Origin: Coix lacryma-jobi var. lacryma-jobi
Taxonomy: Eukaryota > Streptophyta > Magnoliopsida > Poales > Poaceae
Reading direction: 5' to 3'
Length of the DNA stretch: 64,000 nt
Assembly: GCA_009763385.1 (NCBI GenBank)
Contig: CM019830.1
Coordinates: forward strand, 96,722,649 to 96,786,648
Numbering within the stretch: the stretch's first letter is position 1; each line of letters opens with the position of its first letter. Shown here one piece after another: positions 21,506 through 33,968 of the stretch. Under the pieces are notes generated by a model that was given only the letters and a program-made list of their open reading frames with translations, searched no databases and was not told the origin of the DNA. A program made the position numbers and the translations under genes.

Positions 21506-24125
21506 ATGGATCGCGGCGTGGGCAAACCGCCATTTTTCGATGGGACGAACTATGTGTATTGGAAGATACGCATGTCGGCCTATCTTCAGAGCATGGGTGC
21601 TTCTGTCTAGGAGATTTGCAACAAGGCAGATTGTGTGGTCTTGGCTACTCATGTGACTCAGCTGCAGATCGATGAGCACGATGCCAATAGCCGAGCCCGT
21701 AATGCTCTTTTCTCGTGTTTGAGCTTGTCAGAGTTTGATCGCATTTCTCACCTCCACACGGCTCGGGAGATTTGGGCGACCCTCATGTGGTTCCATGAGG
21801 GAACAACTCAAGTCAAATCCCGTCTCTACGAGTCGCATAAGCGGGAGTATGAGAACTTTCAACACATGTCTAGCGAGAGCATAGAGAGTTTATTCGCTCG
21901 CTTTCAGGTGATTGTCAACAGGATGAGGGTTAATAAGGAGTTGTTGCCTTTCGACGATCATGAGAGGGCTTTCAAGCTTTTAAACAATCTCGATCGGTCG
22001 GTGTGGGACTCCAAGGTTCCGGCAATCATCAAATCGCCTAACTATGAGACTCTCATGTGCCATGAGCACTTTAGTAAGCTCAAGTCCAGTGAGATTGATG
22101 CCATGACGAGGGCTTTTTATGAGAATCCTTCTCGCCCGTCGATGGCTTTCGTTTCTGGCTCTTCTGCTAACCCCTCTGGAGGCTTTGCATTGTCTTCTCT
22201 TATTTCTGTCACAGAGAAGCAGCTAGAGTTCATGGGAGATGATGAGTTGGCTTTGCTTGCCAACCGGTTCTCGCGGTTCCACAACAACAGCATGAACCGT
22301 CGTCACGGAGGACGTGCTGGGTGCTATGAGTGCGGCGAACCTGATCACTTCATCGCCAACTGCCCGAAGAAGAACAAGCAATCTTTCAGCAAGGGTGATC
22401 TTGGGCACAAGTACGACTCCGGTAGGCACAAGGAGAAGTACACCCCTCCCAAGCACAAGCGGAAGAGTGGCTTCAACAAGGAGTACATCAAGAAGAAGTA
22501 CTTGGAGAAAGCCCAGGCCGAGCAGCGTGCTTTCTTCACCACGCTCAGCGACATCGACGACTCGGACAACGACTCCACTCCATCAAGCGATGACGAGTCC
22601 GAGAAGAAGAAGAGGATCGAGGACAAGCTAAACGACCTTTTGTTTCTTCGCCGACAATGAAGGCTTCTGCACCATGGCCCTCGGCGAGGAGGTCGACAGC
22701 AAGCTAGAGGAGATTCCTCGGAATGACGACGATGATAACACCTACCAGGTATCTCAAACTCTTGAAGAACTCTCTGCTGAAGTTGAGAAACTTACTGCCG
22801 CCTTGCTTAGTCAAGACAAGTTGTTGAGACGTGCAGCTAGAGAGAGGAAGGAGTTCAGGCAGAAGTGGGAGGATACCGTGACGGAACTTGAGTTTGCCAA
22901 GTCCACCGTTGTAGTCTCTGAGGAGGGTGAGTGTGAGATGTGCAACAAGCACATGACTGACCTTCTCACTTTGAGAGAGAAGTATGTTGCCATGGTTGGA
23001 GAAGTGGATGAGCTTAGGGCTAGACCCGTGTTGCTTGGTGCGTGCAAGTCTTGTGTAGGCTTGCAATCCGAGTTGGTAGAGAAGAATGCCAATATTGTAT
23101 CTCTTGAGAAGGCCAACTCGTGTAACACTTGTGTGTCTAGGTGTGCTTTGTGTGAGGGCTTGGAGATGGAGATTGCGAATGTGAAGCATGACAAGATGCA
23201 AATCGAGGAAGAAAACACATACCTTCGGACCATCTTGTCATGGGTGTCTTGTGGTGAGCCGCAGCTTGGGATGATGATTGCCCAATTCAAACGTACTGTT
23301 GAAGGTCCAGGTGTAGGTTTTGCTCAGGGGATGGAGAGTGTTGCATCCTTTGGTAAGATTGGAGAGTCGAGTGGTCTCAATCCGAGTGAGAAGCCTAACT
23401 CCACCACTACTCCCAAGCTAACCAAGATACCACCCAAAGAGCCTCTCAAGCCTAACACCAAAGGTGGAGTGTATGAGGAACCTCCAAGAGCTCCACCAAA
23501 GAAACAAGTGTGGTCTCCTAAGCCCAACCACCTTAAGGACAAGCTAGACACAATGCCACCTATCCAAAAGGAGCTCATGCCACAAAAGAACCGAGTGATC
23601 CACACCCACTACCATGAGTACCAACAACCCCCTATGAGAGTGGTGAGGTACCATTGTGACCATTGTGGGATAGTGGACACTTGAGGGAGTTTTGTTTTCG
23701 GCGCAAGAGAGAGTCGCGCCGTGCAAGGGAGATGAACAATGCAGACATGTACCATCCTTTCCATGCGCCGAATGTTCAAAGTAGAGTTGCTAGGCCTAGA
23801 GGAACAATGCGTCAAGGTCCTAGGCCTCAGGGAGGTCTTGCCCGGTGGGATCCTAGCCTTGCAGGATATGGACCCCGTGGCGGCGACTTTGCTGTTGAGC
23901 GCTACCCCCATCACGTTTTGACTATCGCGGTGGACGCTCTTCCCTCAGTGGACCACGCTTTCCTGTGCGTGGTGATCGCTTTCTTCGTAGGCGTGCTAGG
24001 AATGGTTTTGTTACTAACCGTTCTTTTGAGCAGCCGGCCCAACACTGGTACTCCTCCCATTTTACTCACCCCAGTGTTGGACCGTATGCTCACCCTATGT
24101 CTTTTTATTGATGTAGGCAAAACGA
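21506..24125 (+). pseudogene. Sirevirus A3 gag
   Basis: Gag would form the particle and bind RNA. The ATG at 21506 is 62 nt after the LTR. The N-terminal part is a copia gag (UBN2-like) domain, with a CX2CX4HX4C knuckle CYECGEPDHFIANC at about 22324-22365 and a Lys/Asp-rich stretch. The second half (from about 22640) is predicted coiled coil with repeated CXXC pairs (CEMC, CKSC, CNTC, CALC), ending in a second knuckle at about 23654-23697. Breaks: an in-frame TAG at 21608-21610, a 1-nt gain at about 22636-22641, a frame change inside the second knuckle at about 23668-23675, and a 1-nt loss at about 23915. The long Cys-paired coiled-coil C-terminus is typical of Sirevirus gag. Inactive. Confidence 0.88.
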
Positions 24126-24890
24126 TTGGAGGACATTTGGTTGGTGGGTTCCGGCTGTTCAAGGCACATGACCGGAAATTCCAAATGGTTCTTCAGTCTT
24201 AGTCTAGTTGCCGGAAAGGAGTTTATCACCTTCGGCGACAACAGCATAGGTAAAGTGTTGTCCCGTGGGTCTGTTCGAGTTAATGAGCACTTTGTGTTGC
24301 GTGATGTTGCTCTTGTTTCTAACTTGCATTTTAACCTTCTTTCTATTTCGCAACTCTTTGATGATGACTATGAGATTTGTTTTAAGCCGAATCTCAGTCG
24401 TATTTTGGATCCTCAAGGCAATCTTGTTTGTTTGATTTTGCCTTTTGGGAAAGTCTTTCGTGCGAATTTTTCAGAGTCTTTTGGCATTTCTCGTTGTCTG
24501 GTGGCTGGACCTTCCTCCTCTGATCTTTGGAAGTGGCATAGGAGACTTGGTCATTTGAGCTTCGACTTGCTTGCAAGGCTTAGTTCACTTGGCTTAATCC
24601 GAGGATTGCCCAAGTTACACATGGAGAAGGATCTTGTTTGCCATTCTTGTAGACATGGGAAAATGGTTGCTGCTCCCCACCATCCTGTGAATCAAGTTAT
24701 GACCAAGTACCCTGGAGAGCTTTTGCATATGGACCTTGTAGGTCCGGCTCGGGTGAGCTCGGTTGGTGGGAAGTGGTATGTGCTTGTTGTTGTAGATGAC
24801 TTTTCGAGATATTCGTGGATTTTCTTTTTAGCTGAGAAAACTGAGACTTTCTCATTTGCTAGCAATCTAATTTTGCGTCTTCAGAACTAA
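24126..24890 (+). pseudogene. Sirevirus A3 protease and integrase N-terminal part
   Basis: The frame opens with the copia retropepsin region, but the active site reads VGSG where the family has D(S/T)G, so the catalytic aspartate is gone. A GAG-pre-integrase zinc region follows (HRRLGHLSFDLLARL, then CHSCRHGKM), then the start of the integrase core with the first catalytic Asp in LLHMDLVGP and VVVDDFSRYSW. It stops at 24890, shortly after the core begins; the second Asp, the Glu and all of RT-RNase H are absent. The following sequence belongs to the A4 LTR region, so the element is probably cut by another insertion. Starting point is the frame change near 24100, not a true start codon. Confidence 0.85.
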
Positions 24891-24899
24891 GAACATATA

Positions 24900-27363
24900 T
24901 GATGAATGATTGACATTTGTGAGGAGGGTTTGAGGCTTTTCCCGGTTAAGTCATATTTCATATGAGCTTAGGCCCTGTTTGGATCCCTTCATTTTGGTGG
25001 AATTGAAATTCACTCAATAAACTAGCCTATTTGCCTTGGAATTTGGCATTCCACCACTTTCCAAGGTTCACAAATATGTCTACCTCAAATTCATAGGGTG
25101 GGAGAGAGAAATGGATTCCGTGCATCACCGTACTATATTTCTATACTTTGCAATTTATAACATTCTTTTCAACTCACTCTCCTACGATAGAAATGCAACA
25201 CGTGAGTATCCCTCTCGTATAAGCAACAATAATATACAAATATAATCCATATATAATCATATTAGCTTAATTAATATGTGTCTAAATTATGATTCTTAAA
25301 ATGAATTCAATTCTAAGCATCCAAACGGGCCCTTAATGTTTATGACTAACCGGTGGCATTGAGTTGTGTTGTGTTTCATGTGCTGGTGTGTGTGTGTGTG
25401 TGCAACATGTGTCTCTTGGCTGTGTTGATGTGCAGGTGTTGAGCTCGGAGACAGTGGTCGATGGCGAGGTGAAGGTCAAGTAGAGACGTGCCATGCCGAC
25501 GGACCGGGAGCGGTGAAGGATGGGCGTGCCGTGCGGCGGACGTGCCATGCCGATGGACCCAGAGCGGTGAAGGGCGGACGTGAGGCTTGGACCGACGGAC
25601 CATGAGGCCGGAGGACCAGCTGTGGTAGATGGCACGTGGCATCGGCGAGCAAGAGCACATGGGGATGTGTGATGCATCGACCGAGTCGGGAGGAAGACGA
25701 TGGCGTCGTGGCACTTGGCGGGAGGTCAGACACGGGCTTGCGTGCGGCGCAAGTGCCGTCGGCCAAGTCAAGAAGGAAGGGAAGGCGTTGTGCCCAGTGT
25801 GGAGGCTAGACATGCTTCGGCATCGGTGCCGGTGGTCGGGGTGTGCGAACCACATCCCGTCTATGGTGCGGGTTTGGTAGTTGAGCCTCGAAAAACTACC
25901 CTCGACGGTTTCCGAGTTTGGGCCTCAAAACTCGGGGTGGCAGGTTTCCGAGTTTGGGCCTCAAAACTAAGGGTGGACAGTTTTCCAGGTTTGGGCCTCA
26001 AAACCTGGGCTGACGGGTTTCTGGGTTTGGGCCACAACACTCAGCCGAGGACACAGGTTTCCCGGTTTCAGCCTCAAAACTGAGGGGAGGTTCCAAAAGG
26101 AACGGTCTACGCATGGTGGCGCCGAGAGGCTTGTATTGCGGCAAAGCTATTGGTGAGGAAGGCGCGGTGGGCGACTGGATGGCATGTGGATCAAATTCGC
26201 GTTTTCGTTCTTCGCGTTTTGGTTTTTCCCCTCCTGGAGATTTGCTTCGTTCTCCCTCTCCGAGCGATGATTTGCGATTCCGTTTGAATCATTTTGTTCT
26301 ATGTCGTGAGCTCCTTCTTTCCGCTGAAGGATTTCCCCCCTTACCTCACGAGCACATAGATCGGGTCGAAATCGCGTTCGTTCTTCGTTGTTCCCCCTTT
26401 TCTAGTGTTCTTCCGATTTCTCATGGATTAGTTGGTGTGGAGCAATGATATCCTAGGATTAACTTCCCAACACGTAGAAGAACACTTGGGAGAAGTTTGG
26501 TTGCAGCCCCGTTCAATTTGGTTGAGTTTCAATCGAATTTGAGTTTGATACGGGCTGTTTTTAGGCTTTCTGGGCATTCCCAAACTGTCCTGGACTCATC
26601 CCCGGACTGTCCGGGGGTCAGGGCTGTTCATGGGCAGCAAGGTTGCTATTTTTATTTTTGAATGGCGGACTATCCGGAACTCATTCCCGGACTGTCTAGG
26701 GTTCAATAGTGGACAGTCCGCGATTCACTAGCGGACAGTCCGCCACTTCACAGTTTTGCTGTTTTCGCCTGTATCTTTTGCATACGAGCTCCGATTTGAG
26801 ATCCGTTTGTTGTGTTGGTTTCTTAACTTCTTAAGGATCATTCCAAAGTACTTTTTCCACCATTGGTTAAAGTATTTTTGGTGGACACTTCCTTCTTCTC
26901 CATAGGAGTTAAGTGTTTCGCTTTTGGAGTTTTGTTGGTTCTAGCGTCCGTATCTTTTGCGTTCGAGCTCCGATTTGAGATCGGTCTATTGCGTTAGTTT
27001 CCTAACTTCATACGGATCTTTCCAAGGTACTTTTGCCACTAGTTGGCCTAAGTATTTTTGGTCAGACACTTTCTTCTTTTCCATAGGAGTGGGGTGTTCC
27101 GTTATCGGAGGTTCGATTGTTCTAGGAGCTTGCTTGTGCAGTTTTGCCCCGTTGCTTTGACGCTTGGTTTTGGGGGTTCTTCAGTAGTTCCGCTCTACCT
27201 CTAGGACATCTCCTAGGGTATCCACCAATTCATAGGTCGTGAACTCACCGGCTGTTTGAGTCTTCATTTTTGGGGTGATTTTCTGGGACAAGGGCCATCA
27301 TTTCTCGAGACGAAATTTGAGGCTCCCATTCACCCCCCCTCTGGTCGCCAATTCGGTCCTTTA
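24900..27363 (+). mobile_element. Sirevirus A4 5' LTR with internal MITE and promoter deletion
   Basis: From about 25400 this matches the A1 LTR: U3 hairpins GGTAGTT/AACTACC (25876-25900), CCGAGTTT/AAACTCGG (from 25912), CCAGGTTT/AAACCTGG (from about 25985) and others to 26095, then R/U5 sequence and a palindrome array (about 26580-26745), ending GGTCCTTTA at 27363 before a primer site. The stretch of A1 from about 4205 to 4540, including the TATA box, has no counterpart at about 26190, so the core promoter appears deleted. The start is uncertain; sequence 24900-24967 and 25336-25370 resembles 40030-40110. A (TG)n run is at 25386-25402. Confidence 0.75.
24971..25332. mobile_element. Tourist-like (PIF/Harbinger) MITE
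   Basis: The element has terminal inverted repeats, left GGCCCTGTTTGGAT and right (reverse complement) GGGCCCGTTTGGAT, and is flanked by direct TTA repeats (24968-24970 and 25333-25335), the three-base duplication of PIF/Harbinger transposons. It is 362 bp, A/T-rich and without coding potential. It lies inside the A4 LTR region. Confidence 0.88.
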
Positions 27364-27378
27364 ATTGGTATTGGAGCC
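27364..27378 (+). promoter_or_regulatory. Primer-binding site, Sirevirus A4
   Basis: ATTGGTATTGGAGCC follows the LTR end, an initiator tRNA-Met type site with one change from TGGTATCGGAGCC. Confidence 0.75.
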
Positions 27379-27539
27379 AGTTAAGGATCTCTCTACCTTA
27401 ACCGGTTCCGGATCCACGAAGGCGACCTTTTGAGAGCGGTTGTGCTTCCGACTTTGTTCGTCGAGGTGTTTAAGCTTTTGTTTGGCTAACACTAACGGTG
27501 CTTTTGGAAATAGCACCAAGCTCTTCCTTCAGTGTGTCT

Positions 27540-29478
27540 TTGTCCTTAGGTTTTATTGATGGACATGCGATCGAGGACGATAGTTTGGGAAGAAGGAGGT
27601 GTGTAGTTGATGAGAGGGATCGCGAGGTGAATGAGCTGTTGAATCTTCTATGACATGATGAGCTTTCACCAGAGGATCTCCTATGTCAACTCGGCAAGGC
27701 CAAGAAAGGTACACTTGCTTGTAGTCTTGTGACCTTGCACAACCTTTGTGATGCTCGCTCTAGATATGTTGAGCTTTGTGATAACTTGCATAGAAAGGTT
27801 GAAAAGTTGAAATGCTCCATTGCTAGGCTGAAATCTAGTGCCTCTTTGCCTTGCACCTCTTGTAGTGACATGGTTAGGAAGAATAATGAGCTATATGCTT
27901 TTCTCTTGATAGCTTAAGATCTGAAATTGAATTGTTGAAATCCAATGCTTCTGAACCATGTTTAGTTTGCATTGTCTTGCGCAAGGACCTTGATTGTGCT
28001 AAAACTGAAATAGCCTTGCTGAAGTCAAATTCTTTGTTACCATGTGTCTCATGTGAGTCTTTACATGCTGAAATTAATAAACTAAAATTGACTCACACCA
28101 CATGTGTAGATCAACTTGAGCATGCTAGGGCTGAAATTATTGTAATAAATTCTAGGCCTTGTAGCTCATGCTCTTTGAATAAAAATGCTTGCCTTACTTC
28201 TTCTGTTAATCATGATTCTTTGCTTGATGTGAATGTTGATGTTTCTTCCACCGATTTCATGTGCACATCATGCATAGATTTAGAAAAAGAAGTATTGGCT
28301 TTGAAGGTTTTGCGTGATGATATGAGCGCCAAGTTGGTTGAGCACAATGATATGAGTGCCAACCTTGAGAAAGAGATTGAACTCTTGCGTACCACATATG
28401 TCGAGTGCATCGAAAAGGAGATGGAAAACTTGAGAAACACTCCTTGTGGTACTTGTGATCGCCTCATGTTTGAGAATGAGGTTTTAGCCAAAAGATGCAA
28501 GAGTCTTTGTGCTAAGTCTTTTGAGTCACGCATTTCTTGCAACTTCGATGTTGACATTTCCATGTTTGCATCTTTGCAACCAGAGTTGAGTTCTTGTGCT
28601 GCGCGTGAGTCTTTTGATGATAGCATTAGTGTCAAGGTTTCGGATAGCTCTTTCATAGCTACTCCCAACCTTGTTGTTTCTTCGAGTGATGTCCAAGGGA
28701 CTTCCCTTGACAAGGGTGCTTCTAACATTTTTGGAACTCATGTTCCCAATCCGATTTTCCATTGCACCTTTTGCAAGAAGGATGGACATTCATTCAATTT
28801 TTGTTTCCGCCGTGTCAAACACGAGTGACGTATTCGAGCTAAGGCTTTTAGGAGGCCGCGTAGCCTTTCCCATGGCACATGTGCTCCTAGTGTTGGCACC
28901 AAGTTGAATGTTGATGCTTCTTGTTCTAAGACCCAAGGGACTTCTCACTTGTCGGAGAATGGTGTGCCTTCCGATAGGCCTTTGTACCATCGCTCTTTTT
29001 GTGAGAAAGATGGTCATCAAGAAAGTTTTTGCTATCGGCGTACCAAACGTTTGCGCCAAGCTCACTCTTATAGGAAGATGGTGGTTCATAGCCCTTCTCA
29101 TGGCATGAACGCTTGTGCTCCTAGTAAGAAGCCCCTCTTTGTTGATAGGTTTTATGACTCCTTTTCTAGTGGGATAGGTCATGGTTGTGGACATGCTTCT
29201 AGTGCTTCTTCTCTTGGTCCATGTCATGCTTTTCATGGTGCTTCTATTGGTTCTTCTACAAAAACCTTGGAAGATGTTTGCCTTTTTCCCGTGGTACGAC
29301 TCGTTCTTCTCCTCGAGTTGTCCTTTTGAGGAATGCTTCCAAGGGTGTTTCAAAATTACATTTGAACCAACATTTGCATCATGCTAACCCACATGAGAAG
29401 TTGAGATTTTTGATCAAGTCTTGGGTTCCCAAGTACATGCTTGCTAACCCTTCAGGATCCAAGACTCGGGTTACTTAG
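27540..29478 (+). pseudogene. Sirevirus A4 gag, C-terminal coiled-coil part
   Basis: After the primer site there is no gag N-terminal domain. The recognisable frame starts near 27540 and is a long coiled coil with CXXC pairs (CTSC, CLVC, CVSC, CSSC, CTSC, CGTC) spaced through it, then two zinc knuckles: CTFCKKDGHSFNFC (about 28762-28803), intact, and HRSFCEKDGHQESFC (about 28987-29031), in which the first Cys is Arg. A stop lies at 29476-29478. Frame breaks are a stop at about 27646, a frameshift at about 27903, an in-frame TGA at 28826-28828 and a frameshift at about 29285. The CXXC-coil plus knuckle arrangement is the same as in A3 gag. Missing the RNA-packaging N-terminus, it is a deletion derivative. 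Confidence 0.8.
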
Positions 29479-30163
29479 TCCTCTTGTGTGTAGATATGAG
29501 GACGTGGGGTGGAGAACATGTGCCGAATGGAACTTGGTCTTTTAGATGTGATCAAGTTTTTGATGGTTCTCTGCATCCCGCTTAGATTTGCCTCCAAAGA
29601 GGCTTTTATAGCTTGGTGAGTTTTCTTTTACACTCATACCTTGTAATTCATGGTCTATTCCTTGTGGTATGAGATGGTCTTTCATATGCTCACTTGTATA
29701 GTTCTTACATGTACATTTTCTTTCGTGTCATGTTTTGTTTTAGTCTAGCATGTGCTATCTTGTATATCATGTCATGCTAGCTTCATGTATAGTTTTTGTG
29801 GAGTAGCCACTTTTCATGCTAGTTGGTGATCCTCATGAACATTATGTCATGCTTTGTCATACTTCTCCATGAGCTTTACTTGTAGAGGTATGATGTTCAT
29901 TAGGTATCACTCTTGAGGTGCTAGTTTTGGTTAGCTACATGTACCTTGTTGAGATGTTTAGTTTGAGCACTAGCCTTCCACACTTTTATCATGTTACATG
30001 CTTCTGGATCTATTGCTATCATTATCTTGCATTGTAGCATGTGTTGAGGTTTAGGCTGTGTTTGAGGTGATCATGTCTAGGTTGCATTTTGCTATATAGT
30101 GCTTTATCCTGTTGCATGGTAGGCTTGACTAGTTTGAGTTCAGATCTCCTTGCGGTAACATTC
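29479..30163 (+). other. Sirevirus-derived non-coding sequence
   Basis: This sequence has no ORF or protease-integrase homology and is rich in short CTTG/CATG-containing phrases. It ends with CATTC (30159-30163), the left copy of the target duplication of the Tat-like element, and continues at 40012. Confidence 0.5.
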
Positions 30164-32145
30164 TATTGACGCTAAAATTGTATCTTCAAGCGTCAAGCAC
30201 ATCACAAGGCCCCCAGAGACCGTCTGGAGCAAGGGTCCTGATCTCCTGAACCTCCAAGGAAGAAGCTGGTCTTGGTGACACCGAGTCCAAGGCTTGCCAG
30301 TCAATTTGACCTGCAATTGACAAGGAGAAAGAAAACAATGCTACATTGTGGAACCTGCCGGTTGATGCCAGACAGTCCCATATTGTACAGCTCTGAGATA
30401 GCCATTGTTAGAGGATATTGACTACAGAGTCAACTCCCAAGAAAGAAATTAAAGCATCAACGATATTTGAAGCAAAAACGGCTATTGTATATATAAAGAA
30501 AGTTTTTAGAACAAGAACAGCCGATAAACATAAACAGATGAGCAAAATAAAGATCTATATATGTATATACGTTAATGATCATAATATAAGGATATAGCTC
30601 GTACATGTAAATCCAACGAAAGCATTGGATATTCAAAACCCAATTAAGACTAGTCTAGAAGGCCGGCGGTCTGAACTAAAGCTCCTTCGTAATGATGTAT
30701 TAGATTCATCTCAACCTGGTCTAGAAGGCCGACGGGCTTCAATGAAAATAACACATCATACTAGATTGTCCCCTATTTTTTTGAGAAGTACATGCAATTG
30801 CTATTCGTGAAAGCTTGACTGGATCAGCTAATTAGCCGATACAGGGTCTATGAAGCACGAACAATATCTATCTATCAAAACCATGATCTAATCTAGGATC
30901 GAATTAATTTAATCTAGCATGCATATCAGTGGGGTTCGAAAATACAGTCGTAATAAGCATGTCAGACCAGACCTACTCATTCTTAGATCAAACCATAATT
31001 TGAACGGATATCTCGAATGCACGACATGTAACAATCAAGATTAACAAAATAGTCGATGAGAAGAATTAGATCAGCTATTTTCCTTGATGTGAGCGTGTGA
31101 AGCTTTTGGATAGCCAGATCTAAACAGCTTTTAAGCTTAAGCTAGTTTGTCAATCTTGATTGGGCAAGATATTGTTAAAAAGAAAAACAAGGCATTAAAA
31201 TCATAAACAACATCGATAACTTAATGAATCTATTAGATTGCCAAATCTAATAGAGCCGATAACTAGCCAAGATCGACTACTGCAAGAGATTGATCAGAGC
31301 CAAGACAGTCTTACAAAAGACAAGCTTAATCCGATAACTAACTCATATCATAGTTTAATAAGAGTTTGGTCGATGCCAAATACATCCTTATCAAACGACA
31401 ACACGAGCCATTGGTAAAACTTACAAGCAAACCGGAGTTCGATCTAGTCGATGCAGCCCCGTCTGGTTGAAGGTTTCGCCGAGATCTACATTACTCCTAC
31501 TCCTAAGGGTTTGGCCGGAGGCCGAAAGATTATTTGATTGATTGATGAATCATCATTACAATGGCCGAGGGTTTATATTTATACCACTTTTCCGCGGGTG
31601 AGATAGAGGAATGAAATGAGCCACACACTTGGTGAAACGGTCCACGATGTTGGTTTGAAATACCCAATTCTATATGATTTAAAAAAGAGGCTGTCATCCT
31701 GGGCGAATAAGAGTCCTAAAGTTCTTGCCTAACAAGATATATCTAAATAAAAGGAAACATTAAGATACGTGATCAACCTGGACCTCTTCTTTGGATACGA
31801 CAACTTTGTTTCCTAATCATCGTAGGCACATGCTGGCCTCATCCTCTTAGTGTAAAGCTTGACGTCATCACCTATCCATATCAATTTTTAATTCCCTTGT
31901 GTATGTAGTCTTGGCCAAATAATATAAAATATTCCTTTCTTTTATACAATCTCCCTCATTAACTAGCCTCGCTCGGTCTGGCACGTGATCCTCATCATAG
32001 ATCAATTTATGTTGCTTCTAGCGATCAGGTCTCTTTTCTTCACGTAATAGCTTTGTGCACACCCTAGACTGTCGCTTTGCTTTTAATCCTCCATGATTGG
32101 CTTTTGATGGTCTCAACTAGTACTTGCCAAATTCTGGTGTCAACA
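30164..32145 (-). repeat. LTR of the Tat-like element (its 3' LTR)
   Basis: About 1.98 kb, matching 38057-40006. The outer end reads TATTGACGC where the partner has TGTTGATGC. A TATA box (minus TATAAATA) is at 31583-31576. A segment at about 31587-31695 is absent from the partner, and the partner has a segment at about 39550-39627 that is absent here, so the two copies have diverged by indels. Confidence 0.88.
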
Positions 32146-33481
32146 CAGCCCCCCCCCCCCCCGAGTTCGGAGTATGAATTCTTCATGCTTCGAATTATTT
32201 TCACTCCGATGGTCCTCTTTTTCTGATGACATTTGATCACAATATTTCAAGGCTCCATCGGCTTCTCTTGAAAGATCCGCATCGGCATTCAATGTTGATA
32301 ATAACTTTGAGCCGATCCTCTTCTTCTAAGAAATCGAGTAATTTTACCAGCAGCAATATTAACTTATTCCCAGCCTTACCTCCACATGTGAACTTTAAAG
32401 TGTCTATCACACCATCTTGGGTAGTTGAAGAATAGAACGGATTAGAATCAATCATCCTTACTTCTCCAGCTCAGAAAACTTGGGGTTTTGAAAGATTTTT
32501 AAATTGAAAACTTAGCTTTGCTCCTCAAATGATTCCCTCAGATTGCTCAATGTGCATAGTTCCTTACCGAGACATTGTTCATCTTTTCTCATCCTACTTC
32601 TAAAAACCTATGTAGAGTTCAGGTAGGAATAAAATATGTCACATACTTACCTTGCATATATCATAAAGTCAAATCCCGGATCTAAGGAGACAAATGTCAT
32701 ACTCTTAGATTAAGATGTGCACTTGTGTGATTTTTTTTACTCCTTTGACCATGGCCCTCTCTTTCTTTTTTGAATGCTCCCGAGAGTATAGGCTATTTAT
32801 TCTCACTGGCGGATATCTAAGTACACATTGTTTTCTCTCTTTTTGGAGGATATCAGAGTATCCATTGTTTTCTCTCTCTTTATCTTTTATTATGCCCTTT
32901 GGCATTTTTTTAAACATAGCCCATACTCTCTTTCGCATATGGATTTTAAAGAGAATCAAGATACCAGCTGGAGCATTTTAGTGAATGGAAAAATATGTCT
33001 TGCGTAACCCTCAATGTAAGAGTTAGCATTTAATAGGCGAGTGTACATGATCTTGATCTTGGAAGCATGATAAATGTCTCAACAAGGGTCACAACAGTTT
33101 GACAAAACTCAATGCAAAAGTAAGGAGCATTTATGTAAGGTTTCTAACGAGATTAACATATGGCCTTGGTAGGAAAATCAACATCATTGAGGAGACAAGC
33201 TATTGCTTTTAAGTTTTTATAAGAAAAATTCCCAAGTACGTTGCAAAAAAGAAGTAAGGTTCTTTCCATCGTACCATATCACATTCATCAACTACTTAGA
33301 CGACGTACTTTCCTTATGATAAATTGTTCATAGGTGTTAGGAAAAGCAAGGAATAAAGATTATGCGAACCAAGCATTACCTCATATCTGCATGTACGTTT
33401 CTCAACTCACTCTGAGTTTGTTATCTGTGACCTTCACGGCAAGCTTTGACGTCATATGGCATTTCTGGTTGTCGCCTAGTG

Positions 33482-33482
33482 A

Positions 33483-33523
<41 letters not shown>
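33482..33523. repeat. TA dinucleotide microsatellite
   Basis: A run of about 20 TA units with one G interruption. Such runs are common in A/T-rich grass repeats and likely polymorphic. Confidence 0.9.
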
Positions 33524-33707
33524 TCTTTTTTTGGCCGACGGTAATATTTTTTCAGCCGACGGCCTCCTTTCATCAACAGTGCATAAATAACAATCATTAA
33601 CCGATTCATTTATTGTACACCTATCAGGAGCTGGTCCCCCTAGTTTTATCGGCTATCTGGAGGTAATATCCATGAAGTTATTAGTAGTCTCATTAGTATT
33701 CTTTTTA

Positions 33708-33968
33708 GGGAACATATCCTATGCAAACTAGACTCTTGTGCAAACTATACAAACTCTAATCAAGACCACAAGAATCTAATCCGATGACTGGTAATTTTAG
33801 CACTCAGACCCCCCCCCCCCCACTCAACATATCCGGCTCTTGCAAAACACCCCCATGAGTAGAGGGGTTTAAGTGCTAAAATTACCAGCCATCAGATTAG
33901 ATTCTTGTGGTCTTGATTAGAGTTTGCATAGTTTGCACATGAGTCTAGTTTGCATAGGATACGTTCCC
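33708..33968. mobile_element. MULE-type MITE with 9-bp target duplication
   Basis: The 261-bp element starts GGGAACATATCC and ends GGATACGTTCCC. Nearly its whole length is two inverted arms of about 97 bp that match with only a few differences, around a loop containing a C run (about 33811-33823). It is flanked by a perfect 9-bp direct repeat TTCTTTTTA (33699-33707 and 33969-33977), the duplication size of Mutator-like transposons. No coding capacity. Confidence 0.9.

Noticed and set aside
22345..22626. Minus-strand ORFs opposite A3 gag
   Set aside because: Shadow frames of a Lys/Asp-rich coding sequence.
31200..31400. Search for tRNA or other structured RNA genes in the Tat-like element
   Set aside because: No cloverleaf with a consistent acceptor and T-arm sequence could be found by eye here or elsewhere in the window.
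33482..33523. TA run as a replication or recombination signal
   Set aside because: A simple microsatellite explains it; there is no supporting context.
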